A DNA stretch of 7,381 nucleotides from Yimella sp. (GTDB lineage: Bacteria; Actinomycetota; Actinomycetes; Actinomycetales; Dermatophilaceae): assembly GCA_030150425.1 (NCBI GenBank), contig JASLFY010000212.1, positions 1 through 7,381 of the forward strand, given 5' to 3'. Below, piece after piece: positions 1 through 5,801 of this stretch. Positions within the stretch are counted from its first letter, which is position 1. Every line of letters begins with the position of its first letter. Made by a program: the position numbers and the translations under genes. The notes below the pieces were generated by a model. That model ran no database searches, had not been told where the DNA came from, and saw only the letters and a program-made list of their open reading frames with translations.

Positions 1-1855
1 CCGCGTGATGGACGGCCGCGGCGGTGGCGGCACCGGCCAGCAGCGGTTCGCGCCGCTGAACAGCTGGCCCGACAACGTGAGCCTGGACAAGGCGCGTCGC
101 CTGCTGTGGCCGGTGAAGAAGAAGTACGGCAAGTCGCTGTCTTGGGCCGACCTGATGATCCTCGCCGGCAACGTGGCGCTGGAGTCCATGGGCTTCGAGA
201 CCTTCGGTTTCGCCGGCGGTCGCATCGACGCGTGGGAGCCGGACGACGACGTCTACTGGGGCCCGGAGACCACGTGGCTGGGCGACGAGCGCTACACCGG
301 TGAGCGCGACCTGGAGAAGCCGCTGGCCGCGGTCCAGATGGGGCTGATCTACGTCAACCCGGAGGGCCCGAACGGTGAGCCCGACCCCCTGAAGTCGGCG
401 AAGGACATCCGCGAGACCTTCGCCCGGATGGCGATGAACGACGAGGAGACAGTCGCGCTGATCGCCGGTGGTCACACCTTCGGCAAGACCCACGGCGCCG
501 CCGACGTCGACGAGCACGTCGGCCCCGACCCGGAGGACGCGCCGCTGGAGCAGAACGGCCTGGGCTGGAAGAACAGCCACGGCACCGGCTCGGGCGACGA
601 CACGATCACCAGCGGCCTGGAGGTCACCTGGACCTACCACCCGACCCGCTGGGACAACGAGTTCTTCCACATCCTGTACGCGTACGACTGGGAGCTGATG
701 GAGAGCCCCGCCGGCGCCAAGCAGTGGCGTCCGAAGAACGGTGGCGGCGACGACATGGTGCCGATGGCGCACAGCGAGGGACGCCGCGAGCCGCGCATGC
801 TCACCAGCGACCTGGCGCTGCGCTTCGACCCGGAGTACGACAAGATCTCGCGCCGGTTCAAGGACGACCAGGCCGCCTTCTCCGACGCCTTCGCCCGCGC
901 GTGGTTCAAGCTGACCCACCGCGACATGGGCCCGGTCACCCGGTACGTCGGTGCCGAGGTGCCGACCGAGGAGCTGCTCTGGCAGGACCCGATCGAGCCG
1001 TCGACCACGACCGCCTCCGACGCGGAACTGGCCGAGCTGAAGCAGCAGATCGCCGACTCCGGGCTGACCGTGTCGCAGCTGGTCTCGACCGCGTGGGCGT
1101 CGGCCTCGTCGTTCCGCGGCAGTGACAAGCGCGGTGGCGCGAACGGCGCCCGCATCGCCCTCGAGCCGATGCGCAGCTGGGCGGTCAACGACCCGCAGCA
1201 GCTGTCGACCGTGCTGGCGAAGCTGACCGAGATCAAGGACGCCAGCGGCAGGATCTCGCTGGCCGACCTGATCGTGCTGGCCGGCAACGTCGGCGTCGAG
1301 CAGGCCGCGAAGGCGGCCGGTGTCGACGTGGCGGTGCCCTTCCACGGCGGTCGTGGCGACGCGCTGCAGGAGAAGACCGACGTCGAGTCGGTCGGCTACC
1401 TGGAGCCGCGGGCCGACGGTTTCCGCAACTACGACCGTACGGACAACCCGCTGCCGGCCGAGAACCTGCTGGTCGACCGCGCGAACCTGCTCGGTCTGAG
1501 CGCTCCCGAGATGACCGCCCTGGTCGGCGGTCTGCGGGTGCTCGGCGCCAACACCGGCGACTCGAAGCACGGCGTGCTGACCGACCGCGTCGGACAGCTG
1601 ACGAACGACTTCTTCGTCAACCTGCTCGACCTGGACACCCAGTGGGCCGCGGTCGACGCGGACACCTACCGGGGCGGGAACCGTACGCTCGGCGCGTCGT
1701 GGACCGCGACCCGCGCCGACCTGGTGTTCAGCGCGAACTCCGAACTGCGCGCGGTGGCCGAGGTCTACGCCGCGGACGACGCGAAGTTCGTCGCGGACTT
1801 CGTCGCCGCGTGGGTCAAGGTGATGGAGGCCGACCGCTTCGACCTGCACCGCTGA
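1..1855 (+). CDS. katG: Catalase-peroxidase KatG, 5'-truncated by window edge
   Basis: Bifunctional haem enzyme that removes hydrogen peroxide and oxidises small donors; in mycobacteria it also activates isoniazid. The frame is open from the first bases, and the first residues (RVMDGRGG) match the stretch just after the distal-site Trp-His of KatG. About 114 N-terminal residues are therefore missing, including the distal Arg, Trp and His; the GTG at 5 is not the start. Counting the codon at 5 as residue 1, I see Tyr116 (GLIYVNPEG) and Met142 (RMAMND), the two downstream members of the Met-Tyr-Trp adduct; proximal His157 (GGHTFGKTHG); Ser203 (TITSG, equivalent to M. tuberculosis Ser315, wild-type form); Trp209 and Asp269 of the proximal triad; and mobile Arg306 (HRDMGP). 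The degenerate C-terminal peroxidase-like domain is complete to the TGA at 1853-1855. 616 visible codons plus the missing part fit the usual length of about 730-740. No furA is visible because upstream is cut off. Confidence 0.97.
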   Translation, partial: RVMDGRGGGGTGQQRFAPLNSWPDNVSLDKARRLLWPVKKKYGKSLSWADLMILAGNVALESMGFETFGFAGGRIDAWEPDDDVYWGPETTWLGDERYTGERDLEKPLAAVQMGLIYVNPEGPNGEPDPLKSAKDIRETFARMAMNDEETVALIAGGHTFGKTHGAADVDEHVGPDPEDAPLEQNGLGWKNSHGTGSGDDTITSGLEVTWTYHPTRWDNEFFHILYAYDWELMESPAGAKQWRPKNGGGDDMVPMAHSEGRREPRMLTSDLALRFDPEYDKISRRFKDDQAAFSDAFARAWFKLTHRDMGPVTRYVGAEVPTEELLWQDPIEPSTTTASDAELAELKQQIADSGLTVSQLVSTAWASASSFRGSDKRGGANGARIALEPMRSWAVNDPQQLSTVLAKLTEIKDASGRISLADLIVLAGNVGVEQAAKAAGVDVAVPFHGGRGDALQEKTDVESVGYLEPRADGFRNYDRTDNPLPAENLLVDRANLLGLSAPEMTALVGGLRVLGANTGDSKHGVLTDRVGQLTNDFFVNLLDLDTQWAAVDADTYRGGNRTLGASWTATRADLVFSANSELRAVAEVYAADDAKFVADFVAAWVKVMEADRFDLHR

Positions 1856-1865
1856 TTCGCGGGAA

Positions 1866-1924
1866 TCGGCGGTTGTCCGCCAACTCGGTCGCGCCACGCG
1901 ACGCAGGTGACGGACAACCGGCGA
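1866..1924. repeat. Nested inverted repeat downstream of katG
   Basis: The 14-bp arms 1866-1879 and 1911-1924 are inverted copies with one mismatch; their inner 10 bp (CGGTTGTCCG and CGGACAACCG) are perfect. Between them lies a second, perfect 6-bp hairpin, GTCGCG-CCA-CGCGAC at 1888-1902. The structure starts 10 nt after the katG stop. It could be part of a transcript 3' end or a protein-binding site; there is no T-tract. The base pairing is seen directly; the function is inference. Confidence 0.45.
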
Positions 1925-1927
1925 TCA

Positions 1928-1972
1928 GTACGACGACGCCCTCGGCCCGCGCGGCCGGGGGCGTCGCCGTAC
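1928..1972 (+). terminator. Strong GC hairpin, probable katG terminator
   Basis: The 14-bp arms 1934-1947 and 1953-1966 pair with one U-G wobble around a 5-nt CGCGC loop. The stem extends outward past one A-C mismatch by 5 more pairs (GTACG 1928-1932 with CGTAC 1968-1972). It sits 72 nt after the katG stop and before the next gene's ribosome binding site. There is no U-tract, which is common for actinobacterial terminators. A role as terminator is inferred from position and stability. Confidence 0.5.
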
Positions 1973-2018
1973 GTCCGGGGCGATAGGTTCGAAGCCCGAC
2001 CAGTCGAAGGAGACTGCA

Positions 2019-2348
2019 ATGATCCTGATCAACGTGCGGATGCCGATCCGTGCCGACAAGCTCGACGAGTGGGCCGAACTCTCGCGGGCGTACTCCGCCG
2101 CGGTGAACGCCGAAGAGGGTTGTCTCTTCTTCGAATTCGCGCGCAGCGACGACGAGCCGAACACCTGGGTCTGCATCGAGGGCTACCGCGACGCGGCCGC
2201 CGGCGAGGTCCACATGCAGCAGCAACACGTCAGCGACTTCTTCGCGAAGATGCCCGACATCGTCTCGGCGCGGCCGGAGATCATCTACATCGACGCCAAG
2301 GACAACGACGGCTTCGGACCGATGGGCGAGATCCAGCCGCGCGGCTGA
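2019..2348 (+). CDS. ABM-domain putative quinol/antibiotic biosynthesis-type monooxygenase
   Basis: 109-residue protein of the small dimeric alpha-beta barrel (ABM) family, which includes YgiN-like quinol monooxygenases and LsrG-like proteins. Most members have no known substrate. The pattern is clear: an initial beta strand (MILINVRMPI), a helix (KLDEWAELSRAYSAAV), the family-type EEGCLFFEFARSDDEPN (residues 32-48), a strand with VCIEGYRD (51-58), then AGEVHMQQQHV (61-71) with His66 and His70 in the helix that lines the pocket, and a final strand around PEIIYID. Length is typical. The ATG at 2019 is fixed by a good Shine-Dalgarno GAAGGAG at 2006-2012, 6 nt upstream. Its TGA (2346-2348) shares the A with the ATG of the MOSC gene, so the two are probably one translationally coupled unit. 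Predicted cytosolic. The family is confident; the substrate is unknown. Confidence 0.85.
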   Translation: MILINVRMPIRADKLDEWAELSRAYSAAVNAEEGCLFFEFARSDDEPNTWVCIEGYRDAAAGEVHMQQQHVSDFFAKMPDIVSARPEIIYIDAKDNDGFGPMGEIQPRG

Positions 2349-3016
2349 TGGACGTCTCGCTGAGCGTCGTACTGGACGCGGTCCGGATCGGCCGGCTGCG
2401 TTCGCTGCCGCCGGAGGGCCAGGCGACCGGGATCCACAAGGAACCGGTCGCCGGTCCGGTGCGGGTGACGACGCTCGGGTTGGTCGGCGACGAACACGGC
2501 GACCGCCGGGTCCACGGCGGGCCGGAGAAGGCCCTGCACTACTTCTCCGTCGAGGGCTACGAGCGTCTCGCGTCGGCGCTCGGACTGGTCGGCTCACTGC
2601 ACCCGGGCGACCTCGGCGAGAACCTCGGCGGACGCGGCGCGACCGAACGTACGGTCTGCGTCGGCGACGTCTTCCGGATCGGTACGGCGACCGCCCAGGT
2701 ATCCCGTCCGCGCTCCCCCTGCTGGCGGATCGACCACCGCCTCGGCGTCGACGGTGCGAACCTGCTGCTGGCCCAATTGCGTTGCCAGGGTTGGTATCTG
2801 CGCGTCCTCGAGGAGGGCGAGGTGGCGGCCGGCGACTGGATGACGCTGCTCGAACGCCCCTCCCCGGATGCCACGATCGACCGGCTGCTGGAGGTCCAGC
2901 AGCAGGACCGACCCGACCCGGTCGAGCTGCGTGAACTGGCCTCGGCGACCGGGCTCACGCCGGAGATCTCCCGCCGCCTGAGCGGTCGTGCGGAGTGGCT
3001 GGAGCGGAACACCTGA
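2348..3016 (+). CDS. YiiM-like MOSC domain protein
   Basis: 222-residue cytosolic protein of the MOSC (molybdenum cofactor sulfurase C-terminal) superfamily, YiiM branch; E. coli YiiM has a similar length and takes part in molybdenum-dependent detoxification of N-hydroxylated bases such as 6-N-hydroxylaminopurine. Visible signatures are GDEHGDRRVHGGPEKALHYF (47-66), HPGDLGENL (85-93), VCVGDVFRIG (103-112), SRPRSPCWRID (119-129) with Cys125 as the conserved cysteine expected to meet the molybdenum cofactor, GWYLRVLEEGEV (148-159) and GDWMTLLER (162-170). The C-terminal segment from about 171 to 211 fits the small 3-alpha domain that follows MOSC in YiiM-type proteins. The ATG at 2348 overlaps the previous stop as TGATG, giving translational coupling; a longer reading from GTG 1907 would cover the whole upstream gene and is rejected. 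The sequence stays in a G/C-ending codon pattern to the TGA at 3014-3016. The exact substrate is not determinable. Confidence 0.9.
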   Translation: MDVSLSVVLDAVRIGRLRSLPPEGQATGIHKEPVAGPVRVTTLGLVGDEHGDRRVHGGPEKALHYFSVEGYERLASALGLVGSLHPGDLGENLGGRGATERTVCVGDVFRIGTATAQVSRPRSPCWRIDHRLGVDGANLLLAQLRCQGWYLRVLEEGEVAAGDWMTLLERPSPDATIDRLLEVQQQDRPDPVELRELASATGLTPEISRRLSGRAEWLERNT

Positions 3017-3035
3017 TCCGGGGCCTACCCGTCGG

Positions 3036-3041
3036 TAGACT
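3036..3041 (+). promoter_or_regulatory. Candidate -10 box (TAGACT) before the membrane-protein gene
   Basis: TAGACT fits the actinobacterial TANNNT -10 pattern and lies 33 nt before the ATG at 3075, leaving room for a short leader with its Shine-Dalgarno. The best -35 partner, CTGATC at 3013-3018 with 17-nt spacing, is poor. Weak support; the gene could instead be read through from the MOSC gene. Confidence 0.3.
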
Positions 3042-3074
3042 CCGGCTCGTCCGCTACGCACACGAGGAGTCGAC

Positions 3075-3476
3075 ATGGCAGAGCCCACCCGCACCCCGGT
3101 CAACGACCGTCCCGGCTTTCACCACGTCGCGGCCGCGACCTGGCTGATCATCGACATCGGCGCCCTGCTGGTGCTGATCGGAATGCTGGGCATCTTCCAG
3201 CCGGAGAAGGGACTGCTGCCCGACCCCGCGTGGCTCACCGACCCGATTGCCGGTTGGGTCATCGGCAACATCATCGGCATCGCCGCTTACAAGACGGTGC
3301 TGAATCTCCACCCGGCCGTGATATCCGGCGTCGCCCTGCTGGCCGTCGCGCTGTCGCCGTTGGTGTTCGTGAAGTACCCCGCGATGGGGGCGTTCGTCGC
3401 CGGCTTGGTCATCGGTCTCGCCGCGGGAGCCCTCTACTGGCGCGCTCACAAGAACGCGCCGGCCACCCTGCTCTGA
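3075..3476 (+). CDS. Small four-helix integral membrane protein, unknown function
   Basis: 133 residues; I do not recognise a named family. The ATG at 3075 has a clear Shine-Dalgarno, GAGGAG at 3064-3069, 5 nt upstream. After a polar N-terminus of about 17 residues there are four hydrophobic segments: about 18-41 (ending in IGMLGIF), 57-76 (GWVIGNIIGIAAYKTVL), 81-98 (VISGVALLAVALSPLVFV) and 103-122 (GAFVAGLVIGLAAGAL). A short polar loop, QPEKGLLPDPAWLTDP (42-57), joins helices 1 and 2. The C-terminus is short and basic (YWRAHKN). Glycine-rich helices suggest tight packing. It is followed after 16 nt by the YhhN-family gene, so the two may be co-transcribed membrane proteins. The even number of helices puts both termini on one side, probably the cytoplasm by positive charge. 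No catalytic motif is seen. Confidence 0.85.
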   Translation: MAEPTRTPVNDRPGFHHVAAATWLIIDIGALLVLIGMLGIFQPEKGLLPDPAWLTDPIAGWVIGNIIGIAAYKTVLNLHPAVISGVALLAVALSPLVFVKYPAMGAFVAGLVIGLAAGALYWRAHKNAPATLL

Positions 3477-3492
3477 CCGCATCCTCGAACCG

Positions 3493-4146
3493 TTGAAGCT
3501 GACCCGCGTCCGAGTGGCGATCGGCGCCTTCTTCGGGCTGTCCGCCGTCCACCTGGTGTCGCTCGCGCTGGGGCGCGAGCTCGCCGCCGACGTCAGCCAG
3601 GTGACGCTGATGCCGCCCCTGGCGGTCGCGCTCGCCACCGCCGTCCCGGCGCCGCGCGCGGCCGTGGTGCGGCGTACGTTGCTCGCCCTCGGCTTCAGCT
3701 GGCTGGGCGACACGCTCCCCCGGTTCGCCGAAGGCGACACCGCCTTCCTGCTGATGGTCGGCTCGTTCATGGTCGCGCAGGGTTGTTACATCGCCGCCTT
3801 CGCGCCCTGGCGGGACCGCAGCGTGTTGCGCCGCAGGGCGCTGCTGGCGCCGTACGTCATCGCGATCGGCGGGCTCGTCGCGGCCTGTGGCCCGTACGCC
3901 GGCCCGCTGCTGGTGCCCGTGTTCTGTTACGGCCTGCTGCTCGGCACGATGGCGGTGCTGGCCAGCGGCGTGAACCGGCTGACCTGGGTCGGCGGCGCGG
4001 TCTTCCTGGTCTCGGACGCGCTCATCGCACTCGATGCGTTCGCGCCGTGGTGGCACCTGCCGGGACAGTCGTTCTGGGTGATGTCGACCTACCTGGCCGC
4101 GCAGACCGCGATCGTCGCCGGCGTCGTCCGGGCCGCCGATCGGTAG
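3493..4146 (+). CDS. YhhN-family membrane protein, lysoplasmalogenase-like
   Basis: 217-residue polytopic membrane protein of the YhhN/TMEM86 family; characterised animal members hydrolyse the vinyl-ether bond of lysoplasmalogens, while the bacterial role is mostly untested. Family hallmarks are visible: TLMPPLAVALATAV (38-51), LLALGFSWLGD (63-73) with Asp73, a stretch FLLMVGSFMVAQGCYIAAF (85-103), and GGAVFLVSDALIALDAF (167-183) with Asp175 and Asp181. About seven or eight hydrophobic segments cover nearly the whole chain. Length is usual for the family. The start is uncertain: TTG at 3493 is the first in-frame start after the previous gene, and GTG at 3514 would remove seven residues; neither has a convincing Shine-Dalgarno. 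Spacing is 16 nt from the gene before and 10 nt to arr after, suggesting read-through transcription. Enzymatic activity is inferred from family only. Confidence 0.85.
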   Translation: MKLTRVRVAIGAFFGLSAVHLVSLALGRELAADVSQVTLMPPLAVALATAVPAPRAAVVRRTLLALGFSWLGDTLPRFAEGDTAFLLMVGSFMVAQGCYIAAFAPWRDRSVLRRRALLAPYVIAIGGLVAACGPYAGPLLVPVFCYGLLLGTMAVLASGVNRLTWVGGAVFLVSDALIALDAFAPWWHLPGQSFWVMSTYLAAQTAIVAGVVRAADR

Positions 4147-4149
4147 CCT
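4144..4149 (+). promoter_or_regulatory. Candidate -10 box (TAGCCT) for leaderless arr transcript
   Basis: TAGCCT fits TANNNT and ends 7 nt before the arr ATG at 4157. That is the spacing expected if transcription starts at the A of the start codon. No Shine-Dalgarno is present upstream of arr, which agrees with a leaderless message. The TAG is also the stop codon of the preceding gene. No clear -35 is seen; chance occurrence is possible. Confidence 0.35.
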
Positions 4150-4156
4150 GGCCGGC

Positions 4157-4579
4157 ATGGCTGCCACTGGCGAGGTTCTCGACGACGGTCCGTTCTTCCA
4201 CGGCACGACCACCGACCTCGCGGTCGGCGACCTGCTGACCGCCGGGCACCCGTCGAACTACCGGCCCGAGGTCGTGATGAACCACATCTACTTCACCGCG
4301 CTGCGCGACGGCGCCGGGCTGGCGGCGGAGCTGAGCCGGGAGCTGCGCGGCGGCACCCCGCACGTCTACCAGGTGGAGCCGACCGGCGACTGGGAGAACG
4401 ACCCGAACGTCACCGACAAGAAGTTCCCCGGCAACCCGACCCGCTCGTTCCGCAGCCGCGAGCCGCTGCGGGTCGTCGCCGAGATCGACGACTGGACGCG
4501 CCTGTCGCACGAGGACCTGGAGCTGTGGCGCGGGCGGCTCGCGAAGCTGCGCGAGTCGAACGCCGAGATCATCAACTGA
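4157..4579 (+). CDS. arr: Rifamycin (NAD+) ADP-ribosyltransferase Arr
   Basis: Transfers ADP-ribose from NAD+ to the ansa-chain hydroxyl of rifamycins, which inactivates the drug; cytosolic, one small domain. The 140-residue length is that of the family. Family blocks are all present: GPFFHGTTTDLAVGDLLTAG (11-30), HPSNYRPE (31-38), NHIYFTA (42-48), VYQVEPTGDWENDPNVTDKK (70-89) and FPGNPTRSFRSREPLRVVAE (90-109). His15, Tyr45 and Asp82 correspond to the His, Tyr and Asp positions known as important in M. smegmatis Arr, so the protein looks intact and active. The ATG at 4157 is 10 nt after the YhhN-family stop, with no Shine-Dalgarno but a TAGCCT box 7 nt upstream, so a leaderless message is plausible. 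arfB follows 11 nt downstream. Codon use is like that of the neighbours and there are no mobile-element traces, so this looks like a resident chromosomal arr. Its natural substrate may not be limited to rifamycins. Confidence 0.95.
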   Translation: MAATGEVLDDGPFFHGTTTDLAVGDLLTAGHPSNYRPEVVMNHIYFTALRDGAGLAAELSRELRGGTPHVYQVEPTGDWENDPNVTDKKFPGNPTRSFRSREPLRVVAEIDDWTRLSHEDLELWRGRLAKLRESNAEIIN

Positions 4580-4590
4580 CGCCGGCCCTG

Positions 4591-5031
4591 ATGAACGACC
4601 TGCACGTCGCACCCGGGCCTGGAGCTCCCAGCGGGCTGACCGTGCCGGCCGGCGAACTCGTCGAACGTTTCTCCCACGCGTCCGGGCCCGGCGGGCAGGG
4701 CGTGAACACCGCGGACTCGCGGGTGCAACTGAGCCTGGACCTCGCGACCACGACCGCGCTGACCGAGCGTCAACGGGAGCTCGTGCTGGACCGGCTCGCC
4801 GCGCGGCTGGCGGGCACCGTGCTCACCATCAGCTCCACCGAACACCGGTCCCAGCGTCGCAACCGAACGGCCGCGCGTGAGCGGTTGGCGGCGCTGCTGC
4901 GCGAGGCGGTCATGCCGACCCCGCCCCGTCGACCGACGCGCCCGACCCGTGGATCGCAACGACGCCGGTTGGCCGCCAAACGGGAACGATCGGAAGTGAA
5001 GCAGACCCGGCGACCGCCGCGTGCGGAGTGA
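4591..5031 (+). CDS. arfB: Alternative ribosome-rescue factor ArfB (YaeJ-type peptidyl-tRNA hydrolase)
   Basis: Frees ribosomes stalled on mRNAs lacking a stop codon by hydrolysing peptidyl-tRNA; related to class I release factors but lacking the codon-recognition domain. The 146-residue protein has the catalytic GGQ (34-36) within ASGPGGQGVNTADSRVQLSL (30-49), then a helical core, the STEHRSQRRNR element (82-92), and a basic tail with PPRRPTRPTRGSQRRRLAAK (111-130) and KRERSEVKQTR (130-140). That tail enters the empty mRNA channel in E. coli ArfB and matches it closely here. The ATG at 4591 gives the family's usual start; an in-frame GTG at 4525 would add 22 residues overlapping arr and is not favoured. 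There is no strong Shine-Dalgarno; the 11-nt gap to arr suggests co-transcription and possible reinitiation. The stop is 4 nt from the stop of the opposing gene. Confidence 0.95.
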   Translation: MNDLHVAPGPGAPSGLTVPAGELVERFSHASGPGGQGVNTADSRVQLSLDLATTTALTERQRELVLDRLAARLAGTVLTISSTEHRSQRRNRTAARERLAALLREAVMPTPPRRPTRPTRGSQRRRLAAKRERSEVKQTRRPPRAE

Positions 5032-5035
5032 GCGC

Positions 5036-5566
5036 TCAGGCCGGCAGGTCGAGCGCGGCCTGGATCTGCCGGATCGTCGAACCGAGGATCCCGCCGGCCA
5101 GCAGCCCGCCACCCAGCGGGCCGGCCGAGTCGGTGCCGAGCGCCGGCAGTTTGCGTAGCGCTGCCCGCTCCTCGTCGGTGAGCTCAGCCAGCTGCCAACG
5201 TATTTCACTCTCGACACCATCCGGTCGGTCGATCGAAACGGCCTTCACGGCGTACGCCGCGGCACCGAGCGCATGGGCAGCGAGGTGCGCGACCGCCGAG
5301 GCCTGAGCGACCGCTCGCGCCGCTGCCGCCCCGGCCGGGGTCGTCGCCGCACCGGCCGCCTTGACCGCGACCCTCCGCAGGCGGATCTCGGCGGCGGCGG
5401 AACTCTCGCCGGCCGCGTACGCCAGAGTGCGGGCGTACGCGCCCCGAACCTGTTCCAGCGCAACAGGTTCCGCGTCGAACAGCGGAAGAACACGGCCTGC
5501 GCAGGCTGCCGCCCAGCGGGCCACCGTACGGCGGTCGGCGTCGCTCAGGGTCTGGATCGAGGTCAC
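5036..5566 (-). CDS. Imm5-like putative immunity family protein (often mislabelled 'exonuclease SbcC')
   Basis: 176-residue, Ala-rich, all-helical protein. The pattern DADRRTVARWAAACAGRVLP (9-28) followed by LFDAE, the central AVAHLAAHALGAAAYAVKA (91-109) with two His, EIRWQLAEL (121-129) and a Gly-rich end GPLGGGLLAGGILGSTIR (149-166) match, from memory, an actinobacterial family annotated as putative immunity protein (Imm5-like); some databases wrongly call its members SbcC exonuclease. No signal peptide or membrane helix is evident. The start is GTG at 5566; there is no convincing Shine-Dalgarno, but a 6-bp inverted repeat lies directly upstream. No toxin gene is seen beside it, so an immunity role is only a family-level guess. 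It faces arfB tail to tail with a 4-nt gap, so the transcripts probably overlap. Confidence 0.8.
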   Translation of the reverse strand: MTSIQTLSDADRRTVARWAAACAGRVLPLFDAEPVALEQVRGAYARTLAYAAGESSAAAEIRLRRVAVKAAGAATTPAGAAAARAVAQASAVAHLAAHALGAAAYAVKAVSIDRPDGVESEIRWQLAELTDEERAALRKLPALGTDSAGPLGGGLLAGGILGSTIRQIQAALDLPA

Positions 5567-5589
5567 GTCCGTGATCGTGTCACGGGACC
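5561..5589. repeat. Inverted repeat over the start of the Imm5-like gene
   Basis: CCGTGA (5569-5574) and TCACGG (5580-5585) are perfect 6-bp arms around a 5-nt centre, flanked by GGTC (5561-5564) and GACC (5586-5589). The element overlaps the GTG start at 5564-5566, where an autoregulatory operator or a translation-blocking hairpin could lie. Short arms in GC-rich DNA may arise by chance. Confidence 0.25.
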
Positions 5590-5612
5590 CGATGGCCCAC
5601 CTCGGGTGCCAT

Positions 5613-5801
5613 TCAGCCGATCAGATAGGCGAACCCACGATTCGTCGATCGCACGTGTTCGACGAACCCGACCGCGCTGCCCAAGTAGGACAGAACGTAG
5701 TCCGCGTCGTCGATCGTCGAACGATTCTCGTGAGCCCAGCGCTGCAACTCCGCCAGATCGTCGGCAATCGCACCCACAAATCTGTGGACAACCGCGCCCA
5801 C
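5613..5801 (-). CDS. Doubtful small ORF, unknown protein (62 aa) or gene remnant
   Basis: I do not recognise this. From GTG 5801 it reads 62 residues, from GTG 5777 54 residues, ending at TGA 5615-5613. The last 50 residues look protein-like (DDLAELQRWAHENRSTIDDA then DYVLSYLGSAVGFVEHV), with two probable amphipathic helices. The open frame continues upstream to GTG 5957, but that part runs through the 83-nt hairpin and is low-complexity, so I exclude it. Neither inner start has a Shine-Dalgarno. Codons near the start include AGA, TTT and GTT, unusual for this genome, whereas the 3' half is more normal. It may be the 3' remnant of a gene broken near the hairpin, or a small real gene. It would run in the same direction as the Imm5-like gene, 46 nt before its start. 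Confidence 0.3.
   Translation of the reverse strand: MGAVVHRFVGAIADDLAELQRWAHENRSTIDDADYVLSYLGSAVGFVEHVRSTNRGFAYLIG

Noticed and set aside
5..10. GTG at 5 or ATG at 8 as the start of katG
   Set aside because: The sequence is open before it and the residues RVMDGRGG are internal KatG sequence; about 114 N-terminal residues lie outside the window.
634..1287. 217-codon open frame on the minus strand inside katG
   Set aside because: It is antisense to a well-conserved gene, has Ser- and Arg-rich low-quality composition, and matches no family I know; typical GC-rich shadow frame.
1984..1989. TAGGTT as a -10 box for the ABM gene
   Set aside because: It fits TANNNT but has no -35 partner, and TANNNT is common enough to arise by chance; the gene's Shine-Dalgarno is the only firm start signal.
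1907..2347. Upstream extension of the MOSC gene from GTG 1907
   Set aside because: It would run out of frame across the whole ABM gene and give an Arg-rich, non-conserved leader; ATG 2348 fits the family length and the coupled overlap.
1815..2597. 260-codon minus-strand frame over the ABM and MOSC genes
   Set aside because: Arg/Pro-rich composition and full overlap with two recognised genes on the other strand.
3054..4212. Long minus-strand frames opposite the two membrane-protein genes
   Set aside because: Asp/Arg/Gln-rich, low-complexity translations that mirror hydrophobic codons on the plus strand; no recognisable domain.
4525..4590. GTG 4525 as an earlier start for arfB
   Set aside because: It overlaps the conserved C-terminus of Arr by 55 nt and adds residues not seen in the ArfB family.
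5032..5035. Bidirectional terminator between arfB and the Imm5-like gene
   Set aside because: The two stops are only 4 nt apart and I see no hairpin spanning them with arms long enough to support one.
5592..5612. Short hairpin (ATGG..CACC with GGTG..CCAT) between the small ORF and the Imm5-like gene
   Set aside because: Only 4+4 pairs with a 2-nt bulge; too weak to call a terminator.
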